A stretch of DNA of 64,000 nt from JAGLOK01 sp963677605 (lineage in GTDB: Bacteria > Bacillota > Clostridia > Christensenellales > UMGS416). Within the stretch, counting starts at the first letter, position 1. Every line of letters starts with the position of its first letter. The notes under the pieces were generated by a model. It worked only from the letters and a program-made list of their open reading frames with translations. It did not search any database and was not told where the DNA came from. Below are positions 1 through 8,533 of this stretch, piece after piece. Location: the NCBI GenBank assembly GCA_963677605.2, contig CAXXDX010000007.1:992001-1056000 (forward strand), written 5' to 3'. Both the position numbers and the translations under genes were made by a program.

Positions 1-469
1 CTGCTAAGGAATCAGGTTTGCCGTTTTGCCAGACTAAAAAAACAGGTATGCTTGACAGTAAAACAATAATAAGATAATTGGGATGAAGTATGGAAGGAAT
101 TATAAAAACAATCGACATAACTAACACAAAGATTGCTCCAAGTATATTTTGAGATTGTGGCGCTGTTTGTGTTTTATGCGTTAAAAAATTATATGAATCA
201 TAAAAGAACCTGAGAACTGATTCCTGCTTTTCCGGCTTTAGAAAAATGTATATAACAACAAGACCTAAAACTATAATTGAAAGCGAGATAATGGCTGTTT
301 TTTTGTTTATTAAAAGAACATAAAGCGATAGAATAAAAATAAGCGCCCATAAAAATATCGTATAGTAGGGGATAGAAATATTATACAATTTAAATATCAG
401 TTCACTTATACCAAGAACTAAAATCGAACAAACGAATATTGGAGCTGCATCAAATAATCTTTTTTTCAT
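1..469 (-). CDS. Multi-pass membrane protein, N-terminal part (runs off the window)
   Basis: The frame is open from an ATG at 469 to the window edge (156 codons seen). An AAAGGAG ribosome site sits seven bases upstream, and the start overlaps the end of the DUF58 gene by 20 bases, so the two are translationally coupled. The visible protein begins MKKRLFDAAPIF and has about five hydrophobic segments near residues 9-27, 36-54, 58-77, 110-126 and 132-147, with a short polar stretch at 79-108. In moxR-DUF58 operons the third gene is usually a membrane protein with a transglutaminase-like domain (TgpA type). The N-terminal membrane bundle fits that, but the diagnostic Cys-His-Asp domain would lie outside the window, so the family is inferred from context only. 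Confidence 0.7.
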   Translation of the reverse strand, partial: MKKRLFDAAPIFVCSILVLGISELIFKLYNISIPYYTIFLWALIFILSLYVLLINKKTAIISLSIIVLGLVVIYIFLKPEKQESVLRFFYDSYNFLTHKTQTAPQSQNILGAIFVLVMSIVFIIPSILHPNYLIIVLLSSIPVFLVWQNGKPDSLA

Positions 470-1682
470 TTGATTGCTCCTTTATGCATTCATTTAAGTT
501 TTCGTTCGGCGAAACGTGAACTATGGTTATGCCTGCGGCAGAAAGCTCTGAAATCATTTTAAGGGTTCTCGGATCATGTGTTTTTCCGGATTCTTTAACC
601 AAAATGAGTGTTATGCTTATATCGGCTTTGCGCATGTAGCTTAGGCTGTCAAACGCGGATGAATCCAGCGAGTGCGCAACAAAAAAGATAGAGTTTGTCT
701 GGGAGGTAGTTATTATGTCGTTTGAAAACAGCTCAAACATTGAAAAATCATTATCAAATGAAATATTTGAAATCCCCTCATACATTCCCGTAAAATCTTC
801 AGATGTTCTTCCTGTATATTCTTCTTTTTCTTTTCCAACTATTATAAGTTTTGTAGGCATACTCAGCTTTAAAAGATGGTTGGATATCGCAGCTGCACAT
901 TCTGCTATCATATCTTCAAGCTCGATTTTAGGAAGGCCTTCAAGGCCGTGAGAAGAGCAGTCAACATATATCAGTGTATCCGGATCAAGCGATAGACTGT
1001 AGTTTTTGACCATCAAGGAGTTTTTTGCAGCTGAAAGCTTCCAATGGATTCTTTTTAACACATCCCCATACTCATATTTTCTTACATCTTTCATTTCAGC
1101 GATGTCTGATGAGGATTTTTGAATAGGATTTTGAGTGCTTATATTTTCTCTCTGCGGCAAAGGAAGATAGTCAAGATTAACTATCCGCGGTTTTACTGAC
1201 AGCATAAGAGTTTTATAGTTCGCATTTGTTTTTAAATCTATAGTTACAAAGAAAAGTCCGAATATATCATAGATTCTTATCTTGAAAATACCTATGGGCC
1301 ATTTGCCCATGTATCTGCAATAAACTCTTTTTTGAATGGATTTTCTGCTTCTGGACATGACTCCAAAGCATTCAATGCTTTTATACAGCTTTAGGTTGTC
1401 GTCCGGCAGACGGTATTCAAGCTCTACCAGCGGAAGCGGAAATAAATAATCATTGTGAACTTCCATAATGAGTTCTACGTAATTTCCTTTAATACCGTTA
1501 GCGGGATTTATATGCTGTATGAATTTTAATTGGTTATATGCTGCAATTAGCGATATTGCAGAAAGAATAACTAAAAAAAGCATCGTGAAAAAGAGGATAT
1601 AAAAAATGCTGTTTCCGCTTGCAAAGCCTGCCAATAAAGACAGAAAAGAAATAATAACAAAAGGAATAAACCGGTTTTTCAT
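450..1682 (-). CDS. DUF58 domain protein (MoxR-associated)
   Basis: A 410-residue protein with two hydrophobic N-terminal segments (about 8-25 and 28-48), then a large soluble part. The conserved DUF58 core is visible near residues 200-225, where VRKYEYGDVLKRIHWKLSA matches the family's R-x-Y-x-x-G-D-x-x-R-x-I-x-W pattern. The region after it has a VWA-like fold in this family. Such proteins work with MoxR AAA+ ATPases, possibly in folding or metal loading of surface or membrane complexes; the precise role is unknown. The start lies one base after the moxR stop, and the 3' end overlaps the next membrane-protein gene, giving a three-gene operon. Confidence 0.9.
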   Translation of the reverse strand: MKNRFIPFVIISFLSLLAGFASGNSIFYILFFTMLFLVILSAISLIAAYNQLKFIQHINPANGIKGNYVELIMEVHNDYLFPLPLVELEYRLPDDNLKLYKSIECFGVMSRSRKSIQKRVYCRYMGKWPIGIFKIRIYDIFGLFFVTIDLKTNANYKTLMLSVKPRIVNLDYLPLPQRENISTQNPIQKSSSDIAEMKDVRKYEYGDVLKRIHWKLSAAKNSLMVKNYSLSLDPDTLIYVDCSSHGLEGLPKIELEDMIAECAAAISNHLLKLSMPTKLIIVGKEKEEYTGRTSEDFTGMYEGISNISFDNDFSMFELFSNDIITTSQTNSIFFVAHSLDSSAFDSLSYMRKADISITLILVKESGKTHDPRTLKMISELSAAGITIVHVSPNENLNECIKEQSNEKKII

Positions 1683-1683
1683 T

Positions 1684-2613
1684 TTAGATAACCGGAACTC
1701 TTACTGTATTTAAAATGTTTTTTAATATCCTTTGTGCATTCATATCATAAAGCTTCGCTTCAGGTTTTACAATTATCCTGTGTTCCAGAACAGGATAAAT
1801 CATTTCCTGCACGTCATCGGGAATAACGTATCCTCTGCCGTTTAGGTAAGCATTTGCCTTTGCTGCGTTTACAAGGCAAAGTGAACCTCTTGGCGAGACA
1901 CCCAAACGGACATGCTCTTCCTGTCTTGTTCTCATGCTTATAGTTGCAACATACTCATATATCTTTTCCGAACACTCTGTTTTTTCGACTTCGGACTGTG
2001 CGTATACGATATCCTGGCTTCCTATAACTTCACTGAGATCTGCCTTTGGATCGTTTTCGGTAAATCGACTCAATATGTTCATCTCTTCGCGTACTGAGGG
2101 GTAGCCCATTGTTATTCTCATGAAGAATCTGTCCAGCTGAGCTTCCGGAAGAGGATATGTTCCGATGTATTCAATAGGATTTTGAGTGGCAAGTACCATA
2201 AATGGAGTTGGAAGCTTATGGCTTACACCATCTATTGTTACCTGCTGTTCCTGCATCGCTTCAAGAAGAGCGGACTGTGTTTTTGGGGGAGTTCTGTTTA
2301 TTTCATCCGCAAGTACGATGTTTGAAAACACTGCGCCTTGCTTAAATTCGAAATCACCAGTTTTCATGTTTACCATTGAAAAGCCTGTAATATCTGACGG
2401 AAGAACATCAGGAGTGAACTGTATACGATTAAACGTACAGCCTATCGACTTGGCCAGCGACCAAACAAGAGTGGTTTTACCAACGCCTGGAACATCCTCT
2501 ATAATTACATGGCCTTTGCATAAAAGTGCTGTCAGCAGCAGATCAATAACGTTATCTTTGCCGACTATAACTTTTGAAATATTGTTTTTAACTGTTTTTA
2601 AAAAGCTGCTCAC
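1684..2613 (-). CDS. MoxR family AAA+ ATPase
   Basis: A 309-residue AAA+ ATPase of the MoxR/RavA branch. The Walker A motif is GVGKTT near residue 43, Walker B and sensor regions follow (VLADEINRTPPKTQSALLEA, then ATQNPIEYIGTYPLPEAQLD), and the C-terminal lid domain contains the RLGVSPRG motif. These ATPases are thought to act as chaperones for VWA or DUF58 partners, which fits the adjacent DUF58 gene. The start is GTG at 2613, preceded by GAGAGGG about six bases upstream. It is the first gene of the minus-strand operon and is read divergently from birA. Confidence 0.93.
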   Translation of the reverse strand: MSSFLKTVKNNISKVIVGKDNVIDLLLTALLCKGHVIIEDVPGVGKTTLVWSLAKSIGCTFNRIQFTPDVLPSDITGFSMVNMKTGDFEFKQGAVFSNIVLADEINRTPPKTQSALLEAMQEQQVTIDGVSHKLPTPFMVLATQNPIEYIGTYPLPEAQLDRFFMRITMGYPSVREEMNILSRFTENDPKADLSEVIGSQDIVYAQSEVEKTECSEKIYEYVATISMRTRQEEHVRLGVSPRGSLCLVNAAKANAYLNGRGYVIPDDVQEMIYPVLEHRIIVKPEAKLYDMNAQRILKNILNTVRVPVI

Positions 2614-2642
2614 GATTACCCTCTCAAATCTTTAATATTTTA

Positions 2643-2671
2643 ATGATAATATAATTGCAATCATTTTACAA
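2643..2671 (-). promoter_or_regulatory. Probable sigma-A promoter of the moxR operon
   Basis: On the minus strand a -35 TTGTAA (2671-2666) and a -10 TATCAT (2648-2643) are separated by 17 bases. Transcription would start near 2636, giving a leader of about 22 bases that includes the GAGAGGG ribosome site. Confidence 0.5.
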
Positions 2672-2756
2672 TTCTTTTAACAATTTTAAGTAAATGTTTC
2701 AAAAAAATGTTTTTATGAGATGTAAAATTCATAAAAAGCGGAAGTCCAATAAAAGG

Positions 2757-2785
2757 TTGTAAGTTATATTATAAAAATCTATAAT
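2757..2785 (+). promoter_or_regulatory. sigma-A promoter of birA, placing the start of transcription at the ATG
   Basis: TTGTAA at 2757-2762 and a consensus TATAAT at 2780-2785 are separated by exactly 17 bases. Only six bases lie between the -10 box and the birA ATG at 2792, so the expected +1 is at or next to the start codon and the mRNA would be leaderless. Confidence 0.7.
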
Positions 2786-2791
2786 ATTACT

Positions 2792-3766
2792 ATGTTTAAT
2801 ATTAAAAGATATAATATATTGAAAATACTTTTGGAAAATGTCGGCAAAGAAGTTTCGGGAGAGCGGCTAAGCCGCGAGCTTGGCATTTCCCGTGCTGCAA
2901 TTGCAAAACATATTAAGAAAATGAGGACTATGGGCTGCAGCATTCAGGCACGCCCCGGTGGCGGATACACTATGGTAAGCATTCCACAGATTATATGTGA
3001 GGAATTGATTCGTGTATTTGGGAAAAGGTTGTTGCCGGTTGTAGTAAAAGATGTTGTAAAATCGACCAATATTGACGCTAAAGAATGGGCTGAAGCAAAT
3101 GCTGAACACGGTTCTATGATAGTTGCAAAAACCCAGACCGGGGGAAGAGGGCGCAGACAAAGGGTGTGGCAAAGCATAGACGGGGGGATATGGTGTTCTA
3201 TTATATTAAAACTTGAGGTTTCGCCAAGCCAGATTCAGCCAGTTACATTAGCTGCTGCAATGGCAGTTGTTGAGGCTATAAAAGTTAACAGCAAAAATGC
3301 GAATCCTAATATTAAGTGGCCGAATGATATATTGATTAACGGAAAGAAAGTTTGCGGTATTTTAACTGAGTTCATAGGAGATATTGATGAGCTCAGATAT
3401 CTTATTGTAGGGATAGGAATAAACAATGCCTTTTATAAAGAACAGCTTGAAGGAGAGCTTTTAAATCAGGCTACGACGCTTCAATCGGAAGGTATAATAA
3501 TAAACAGCTCAAAGCTTATTGTTGATGTTCGTGACAATCTGCTTGAAATTACAGATGAATGGTGTAAAACTGGCTCAACAAAACACATCATTAATTTTTA
3601 TCGGGAAAACATGGCCTACAAAGGCAAGCGGATTAAAATTTCAGGCGCTGGAGAAGAAGTTATTGGGGTGCTTAAAGATATCGACAGTTCAGGAGCACTT
3701 GTTGTGACCACTGAATCTGGAGATAAAAAGATCATCTCGGGTGAGATAAGTGTTAGGATGGTATAG
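2792..3766 (+). CDS. birA: Bifunctional biotin-protein ligase / biotin operon repressor BirA
   Basis: A 324-residue class II biotin ligase. Residues about 5-60 form a winged HTH (SRELGISRAAIAKHIKKM), the middle is the ligase core with the biotin/ATP loop GGRGRRQRVW near 118-127 and GKKVCGILTE downstream, and the C-terminal 50 residues form the SH3-like cap. It attaches biotin to carboxylases via biotinyl-AMP and probably represses biotin uptake or synthesis genes, although none lie here. No Shine-Dalgarno sequence precedes the ATG; instead a -10 box ends six bases upstream, so leaderless translation is likely. The stop codon is directly followed by the ATG of the next gene. Confidence 0.95.
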   Translation: MFNIKRYNILKILLENVGKEVSGERLSRELGISRAAIAKHIKKMRTMGCSIQARPGGGYTMVSIPQIICEELIRVFGKRLLPVVVKDVVKSTNIDAKEWAEANAEHGSMIVAKTQTGGRGRRQRVWQSIDGGIWCSIILKLEVSPSQIQPVTLAAAMAVVEAIKVNSKNANPNIKWPNDILINGKKVCGILTEFIGDIDELRYLIVGIGINNAFYKEQLEGELLNQATTLQSEGIIINSSKLIVDVRDNLLEITDEWCKTGSTKHIINFYRENMAYKGKRIKISGAGEEVIGVLKDIDSSGALVVTTESGDKKIISGEISVRMV

Positions 3767-4675
3767 ATGAAGTATAAGGGATCTATTACTGATATTGACG
3801 GATTAGAGCTGGGGCATTTTTCCGATGATGAAGGATTAACGGGCTGTAGTGTGCTGCTGTGCAAAAGCGGAGCTAAAGCCGGAGTATGCGTAAACGGAGG
3901 TTCTCCCGGAACACGGGAAACGGACTTATTGTCCAGCGAAAATGCTGTGGATACCGTACATGCTGTAGTGCTTTCCGGCGGAAGTGCATTCGGTCTGGCT
4001 GCAGCAGATGGTGTTATGCGATATCTAAGAGAAGAAGGCATCGGCTTTGAAACAGGTTTTGCAAAAGTGCCGATTGTGCCTGCTGCTGTTTTATATGATC
4101 TTTCAATAGGTTCTCCTGAGGTATATCCCGATAATAAAGCAGGGTATCTTGCGTGCCGGAGTGCTTCTGAAAACCCTGAGCAAGGGCTTGTAGGAGCAGG
4201 AAGAGGGGCTACAGTAGGAAAAGCTGCGGGGTTTGACAATGCAATGCCAGGAGGATTTGGAATGGCAACACTCGAGCTTGCAGATGGCGTTGTTGTTAGT
4301 GCATGTGTTGCAGTAAATGCAGTGGGCGACATAAGAGAAGATGGGAAAATAATTGCCGGAGCACAGGTTGAAGGCAGATTTATTGATACAGTGGAGATGT
4401 TGTTTTCTGGTAATAACCAGGCAGAATTCGGACAAAATACTACAATTGGTGTGGTAGCGACAAATGCCAATCTTTCAAAAACGAAGCTTAACCGGCTTGC
4501 AAAAATTGCACACAACGGAATAGCTCGTGCGATATATCCTGCGCACACTATGATGGATGGCGACACACTGTATGCTCTCTCTTTGGGCGATAAAGAATAT
4601 GATTTGAGTGCGTTATGCGAAGCTGCGGCAGAGGCTGTAAGAAGAGCAATTGTAAATGCTGTTTCCGGTGAATGA
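3767..4675 (+). CDS. P1/S58 family self-processing peptidase (DmpA/NylC-like)
   Basis: A 302-residue member of the S58 (DmpA, P1) family of N-terminal-nucleophile hydrolases. Family hallmarks include the Gly-rich segment VCVNGGSPGTRETDLL near residue 40, VVLSGGSAFGLAAADG near 67-82, GAGRGATVGK near 143-152 and VAVNAVGDI near 181. These enzymes are made as one chain and cut themselves before the nucleophile. Here Asn224-Thr225-Thr226 sits at the expected place, resembling the Asn/Thr junction of nylon-oligomer hydrolase NylC rather than the Gly/Ser of DmpA. The likely role is aminopeptidase or amidase activity; the substrate is unknown. It sits between birA (no gap) and acpS (one base gap), so all are co-transcribed. 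Confidence 0.85.
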   Translation: MKYKGSITDIDGLELGHFSDDEGLTGCSVLLCKSGAKAGVCVNGGSPGTRETDLLSSENAVDTVHAVVLSGGSAFGLAAADGVMRYLREEGIGFETGFAKVPIVPAAVLYDLSIGSPEVYPDNKAGYLACRSASENPEQGLVGAGRGATVGKAAGFDNAMPGGFGMATLELADGVVVSACVAVNAVGDIREDGKIIAGAQVEGRFIDTVEMLFSGNNQAEFGQNTTIGVVATNANLSKTKLNRLAKIAHNGIARAIYPAHTMMDGDTLYALSLGDKEYDLSALCEAAAEAVRRAIVNAVSGE

Positions 4676-4676
4676 G

Positions 4677-5897
4677 ATGATAATAGGAATAGGTACGGAT
4701 ATAGTTGAAATATCCCGAATTGAAAAACTTATAGAAAAAGAAACCGCAGTAAAAAGGCTTTTGACCGATAAAGAACAGGAGCTTTTTTTATCGCAGCCTA
4801 AAAAAGCACAGTGGATGGCAGGACGATTTGCAGCAAAAGAGGCTGCAAGCAAAGCATTGAAAGCCGGAATTGCAAGATGCGCACCCAATGAAGTAGAGAT
4901 TCTTTATGATGAAAACGGCGCACCTACACTGGAGTTTTTAGGCAAAGCAAAAGATTTATTAAACTGTTCATACTATAAAGCACATATTTCAATAACCCAT
5001 GACGGTGGACTTGCTCAGGCGTTTGTTGTTCTTGAGGAAACCGAGAAACAAGCGGAGATACGAGATGAAGAAAGTGCAAAAGAGATAGCTTCGCTCCTCC
5101 CCGAAAGAGATGAAAATGCTCATAAAGGTGATATGGGAAAGGTCGCGGTTTTGGCAGGCTCAAAAAGATTTTCCGGGGCTGGATTTCTTTGCACACAAGG
5201 CGCGCTTAAAGGCGGCGCAGGACTTGTTACTTGGTGTCTTAATTACAAACCGGTCGCTACTCCTGCTGAAGCTATGACATACCGGCTTGAAAACAGGCAT
5301 CCTTTTCGTGCACTCGCAGAATTCGCAAAAGGTATGGATGCAATGGTAATAGGCCCCGGTCTGGGGGTTGATTTTGCCCAAAGGACAGCTGAGAAACTTA
5401 TAAATAAACTTACATGTTCTGTGATATTAGATGCTGATATGTTAACGGCAATTTCACAAAGCGAAGTTTCATTAATGCTTCCGGAAGACACAGTAATTAC
5501 ACCTCATATCGGAGAAGCCGCGAGGCTTTTAGGAAAATCAATTGATTTTATTAAAAATAATACCGAAGTGTGTGCAAAGGAACTATCAGAAAAGCTTAAT
5601 GTAGTAACAGTTCTGAAATGCCATAATACCGTAGTATGCGCACCAGACGGAAGGATTTTTGTCAATTCCACAGGGAATCCGGGAATGGCAACCGGAGGAA
5701 GCGGAGATGTATTGGCAGGATTGATTGGCGCACTGGTTAAAAGGCTGGATATTTATGATGCGGCAAGATATGCTGTTTACCTGCATGGCTTAGCGGGTGA
5801 TATTGCAAAACTTAAGTATGGAGAAAATTCATTAACAGCAAAAGATATAACTGAATGCATACCAGATGCATTCAGAATGCTTGAGAAATATAGGTAG
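4677..5897 (+). CDS. Fusion of holo-ACP synthase (AcpS) and ADP-dependent NAD(P)H-hydrate dehydratase (NnrD)
   Basis: A 406-residue two-domain enzyme. Residues 1 to about 120 are AcpS, with GIGTDIVEISRIE at the start (Mg-binding Asp8) and GRFAAKEAASKAL around the second metal-binding Glu; it moves phosphopantetheine from CoA to acyl carrier protein. Residues about 135-406 are NnrD of the ribokinase fold, with KVAVLAGSKRFSGAGFL, VIGPGLG and the catalytic loop GMATGGSGDVLAGLIGAL; it dehydrates damaged NAD(P)H hydrate using ADP. NnrD is usually fused to the epimerase NnrE, which is absent here. The start was set at 4677, where MIIGIGTD matches the AcpS N-terminus, one base after the peptidase stop; an ATG 21 bases upstream only adds an unrelated leader. 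Confidence 0.92.
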   Translation: MIIGIGTDIVEISRIEKLIEKETAVKRLLTDKEQELFLSQPKKAQWMAGRFAAKEAASKALKAGIARCAPNEVEILYDENGAPTLEFLGKAKDLLNCSYYKAHISITHDGGLAQAFVVLEETEKQAEIRDEESAKEIASLLPERDENAHKGDMGKVAVLAGSKRFSGAGFLCTQGALKGGAGLVTWCLNYKPVATPAEAMTYRLENRHPFRALAEFAKGMDAMVIGPGLGVDFAQRTAEKLINKLTCSVILDADMLTAISQSEVSLMLPEDTVITPHIGEAARLLGKSIDFIKNNTEVCAKELSEKLNVVTVLKCHNTVVCAPDGRIFVNSTGNPGMATGGSGDVLAGLIGALVKRLDIYDAARYAVYLHGLAGDIAKLKYGENSLTAKDITECIPDAFRMLEKYR

Positions 5898-5906
5898 AGA
5901 CAAAGT

Positions 5907-6749
5907 ATGAAGAAAATTCGTGAATATCTTTTTATCACTTTAGGAACCGCACTTGTTGCTTTTTCGTTTTCAATATTTTTCGTTCCGAACAGCATAGCTC
6001 CGGGAGGAGTTTCCGGCATTGCGACATTGCTCAACGCATTGTTTGGATTGCGAGTCGGTCTCATGATAGTGGTTATGAATGTGCCAATTTATCTTCTTAG
6101 TTTTAAGAAATTTGGAGTTATAAGGGTAATTCGGTCACTGTATGCCACAATATTAATGTCTGTAATAATTGACTATGTAAAGATACCGGAGGATTTTATT
6201 AAATCAATTTCTTCGGATTTTCTGCTTTCTTCGATTTTTGGCGGTGTTTTGATGGGAGCCGGGCTTGGACTTGTTATAAGAAACAACTCAACAACAGGCG
6301 GAACGGACATGATAGCAGGCCTTATTCACGGCTGGTTTCCAAACATATCAATGTCATGGGTTCTTTTCGGAATTGAGTTTGTTGTAGTTTTGGGTGCGGG
6401 AATTTTCCTTGAGCCTATTATGGCTCTTTATGCATTCATAGCCCTTTTTGTCTCGGCACGTGTTATGGACTTTATTCAGATTGGTGTTAACACTGCAAAA
6501 GCTTTTATGATAATATCGGAGCGCTCCGATGAAATATCAGAAGGCATAATCGAAAAAATGGATAGGGGAGCTACAATATTAAACGGATTTGGCGCATATA
6601 GCGGAGACGGCAAGAATGTTATTCTTTGTGTTGTGCGCAGAAATCAGATTTCAAAACTAAGGGCTTTGATAAAAGAAACCGATGAAGATGCCTTTGTTAT
6701 TGTGTACGATGTAAAAGAAGTTCTGGGAGAGGGATTTACACCTCATTAA
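5907..6749 (+). CDS. YitT family membrane protein (DUF2179 C-terminal domain)
   Basis: A 280-residue protein of the YitT/DUF161 family. The first 200 residues hold five or six membrane segments with the conserved PGGVSGIATLLN and NNSTTGGTDMIAGLIHGWFPN stretches. The last 80 residues are the soluble DUF2179 domain (GATILNGFGAYSGDGKNVIL). Transport or sensing roles have been suggested for the family but none is established. It starts nine bases after acpS-nnrD and ends the operon just before a strong terminator. Confidence 0.88.
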   Translation: MKKIREYLFITLGTALVAFSFSIFFVPNSIAPGGVSGIATLLNALFGLRVGLMIVVMNVPIYLLSFKKFGVIRVIRSLYATILMSVIIDYVKIPEDFIKSISSDFLLSSIFGGVLMGAGLGLVIRNNSTTGGTDMIAGLIHGWFPNISMSWVLFGIEFVVVLGAGIFLEPIMALYAFIALFVSARVMDFIQIGVNTAKAFMIISERSDEISEGIIEKMDRGATILNGFGAYSGDGKNVILCVVRRNQISKLRALIKETDEDAFVIVYDVKEVLGEGFTPH

Positions 6750-6771
6750 TGCTCTTTGTTTAAATGTTCAT

Positions 6772-6802
6772 AAAAGCCGCAAGGTTAAATCTTGCGGCTT
6801 TT
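6772..6802. terminator. Bidirectional intrinsic terminator
   Basis: A perfect 12-bp stem (AAAAGCCGCAAG, 6772-6783, with its complement 6791-6802) around a 7-base loop. Its A-tract and T-tract let it end the yitT operon on plus and the sigI-rsgI operon on minus. Confidence 0.9.
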
Positions 6803-6828
6803 GTATGTATAAGTCATGTACTTAAGCA

Positions 6829-7818
6829 TTAAGGCTTGTTTCCGGAGCCGCTTTGCGTGTCGGGAGATGCCGACTCCTTAGGTGAGTTTGAATCTCGGCC
6901 TCCTTCTTTTGACGGCGACTCAGTTGGCTGAGGTCCTCCTGCGCCTGCAGGCTGAGATTGTTGATTTCCGGAAGTATTGCCATCACCAGATTGAGAGTTG
7001 TTTGGTGATGTATCGCTGCCTTTGTTTTCGGTGCTATCATTTTCATTTGATTTTGTGTTATCTGAAGAATGACTTTCGCTGTTGTTATTTTCTTCTGCAG
7101 CAGGATTGTCTTCGTAATTTTCCAAACTTTTCATAATATCTTTTATAGGAATGTTAATCCACGCTTCTATATCAGTATCTTCTTGGCCTTCTGCAACACG
7201 TTCGATTATTTTGATTTTGCCTGCAGTTGTTTTAAGCTTTTCAGCTTGTTTCAGCTGTTCGGCCGTGACAGCTACAATCTCCTGACGGACTCTGACAGAT
7301 GCTTTTGTTTCAATGGCATGTTTTATCTGTTCTGTCAGTTTCGTTTCTTTGCCTTGGTTGTTTACATGAACTGAAATAAGAATGTAGTTATTTGTTTCAT
7401 CTGTGTTTGAGAGATATTTTTTTTCAAGCAGCAAATCAATTGTATTAAGTATTACAGTATCAATATTATTATATTTTTGAGCATCTTCTGAAAGAAGATT
7501 TACAATCTCCTGAGCATCTTCATTTACTGGCGTAATAGACAAAACCCTTTCAAAACGGTTAAGCTCGTATTGAAGAGACGGATTTACATCAAGAGAAACA
7601 TATTCGTATGGCGTATAGAAAGCATAAGCGCCTGTTCCTAAAAAAAGTATAAGAACAAAACATGCAGCAGCCAGTATTCGCATGGTGTATCTTGGGTTAT
7701 CGGCAATTGTAATTTGCTGACCTACAATATAATTATTATTTTTAACACGGTTGAATTCGCCGTTTTTTTGAAGAACGACAGCTGCATTTCCGTGTATTTC
7801 TACTATAACGCCTTTCAT
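6829..7818 (-). CDS. rsgI: RsgI-type anti-sigma factor
   Basis: A 329-residue single-pass membrane anti-sigma factor. Residues 1-48 form the RsgI N-terminal domain that binds SigI (GVIVEIHGNAAVVLQKNGEF). A membrane segment lies at about 48-67, followed by the conserved extracellular motif YVSLDVNPSLQYELNRFERV and a folded region to about residue 235. The last 90 residues are low-complexity, rich in Ser, Asn, Gly, Pro and Gln, with no carbohydrate-binding module such as those fused to RsgI in cellulosome producers. It starts one base after the sigI stop, with AGGAG before the ATG, as expected for a sigma/anti-sigma pair. Confidence 0.9.
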   Translation of the reverse strand: MKGVIVEIHGNAAVVLQKNGEFNRVKNNNYIVGQQITIADNPRYTMRILAAACFVLILFLGTGAYAFYTPYEYVSLDVNPSLQYELNRFERVLSITPVNEDAQEIVNLLSEDAQKYNNIDTVILNTIDLLLEKKYLSNTDETNNYILISVHVNNQGKETKLTEQIKHAIETKASVRVRQEIVAVTAEQLKQAEKLKTTAGKIKIIERVAEGQEDTDIEAWINIPIKDIMKSLENYEDNPAAEENNNSESHSSDNTKSNENDSTENKGSDTSPNNSQSGDGNTSGNQQSQPAGAGGPQPTESPSKEGGRDSNSPKESASPDTQSGSGNKP

Positions 7819-7819
7819 T

Positions 7820-8533
7820 TTAATAGCTCCTTTTTGTACAGTCCAGATATTCCGATAGCATTGGGTAATCTCCTGCTAGAATTTCTGCTGCCGCTATTAT
7901 ATATCTTCGGTGCCGTTCGATTATTTTTCGGGGTACACCAATGGATGCAGATATCTTCCCTATAGGAAGTTTTGCAGTTTTGCGCATTTGCGCAATCAAT
8001 TGTTCGTTGTTTACTAAAAAACAGATTGCTTGACTGCTGGCTCTTTTAGTCTTTGATGCCTTAGGTGAGCATCTGGTTAAGTCCATAAATGTAAAACCAT
8101 ATACAGAAAGGGTTTTCTGGATGCTTACAATTTCATCTCTTATATCTCTTTTTTCCTTATCCATCCAGTCGGACAAAACGCTTTCAGGAAGAACAGCTGA
8201 CTGATCATCGCTGCTTTCGCCGTTAAATACAACAGGATCAAAGCTCAGCTCCTGACGATATTTTTTAATGGATCTGTAGTAATCGGTGAGGCGGCGGCTT
8301 ATAACTAATTTTGCAAATCCAAAAAAGCCGGAGCTCTTTCCGTCGAAATCATCAATAGCTTCCGAAAAAGCTTCAAGGGCAATTGCCCATTCATCGTCTT
8401 GCCTAGTAATATACCGATGTGTTTTCTTTGAAGCTTCAGACAGTATAAAGCCAGAATATTTCTCAATAAATTCTGACCTTGCTTTATCATCGCAAGCTGC
8501 TTTTTGCAGTTGTTTGTCCAGTGAAGAAATAAT
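7820..8533 (-). CDS. sigI: RNA polymerase sigma factor SigI, apparent ATT start codon
   Basis: The frame is open without interruption from 8533 to the stop at 7820 (237 residues, close to the 251 of B. subtilis SigI). Sigma region 2 is clear near residues 45-85: DDEWAIALEAFSEAIDDFD then FFGFAKLVISRRLTDYYR. The C-terminal part has the SigI promoter-recognition HTH (PIGKISASIGVPRKIIERH). An in-frame TAA lies at 8536-8534, and there is no ATG, GTG or TTG until TTG at 8176, which would delete region 2. A good ribosome site (AAAGGTGA) ends five bases before ATT at 8533, and a second ATT follows. AUU initiation is therefore the best reading. A nearby GTG at 8541 is out of frame and too close to the ribosome site. 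Confidence 0.85.
   Translation of the reverse strand: MISSLDKQLQKAACDDKARSEFIEKYSGFILSEASKKTHRYITRQDDEWAIALEAFSEAIDDFDGKSSGFFGFAKLVISRRLTDYYRSIKKYRQELSFDPVVFNGESSDDQSAVLPESVLSDWMDKEKRDIRDEIVSIQKTLSVYGFTFMDLTRCSPKASKTKRASSQAICFLVNNEQLIAQMRKTAKLPIGKISASIGVPRKIIERHRRYIIAAAEILAGDYPMLSEYLDCTKRSY

Noticed and set aside
2186..2635. 149-codon open frame on the plus strand
   Set aside because: It is antisense to moxR, which is clearly the real gene.
3616..4566. 316-codon open frame on the minus strand
   Set aside because: It lies antisense to the P1 peptidase, is rich in Ser/Pro/Ala as expected of a shadow frame, has no ribosome site and matches no family.
5243..5491. Separate NnrE gene or other gene antisense to nnrD
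   Set aside because: These open frames are antisense shadows of the NnrD domain; no NnrE motifs were found on either strand.
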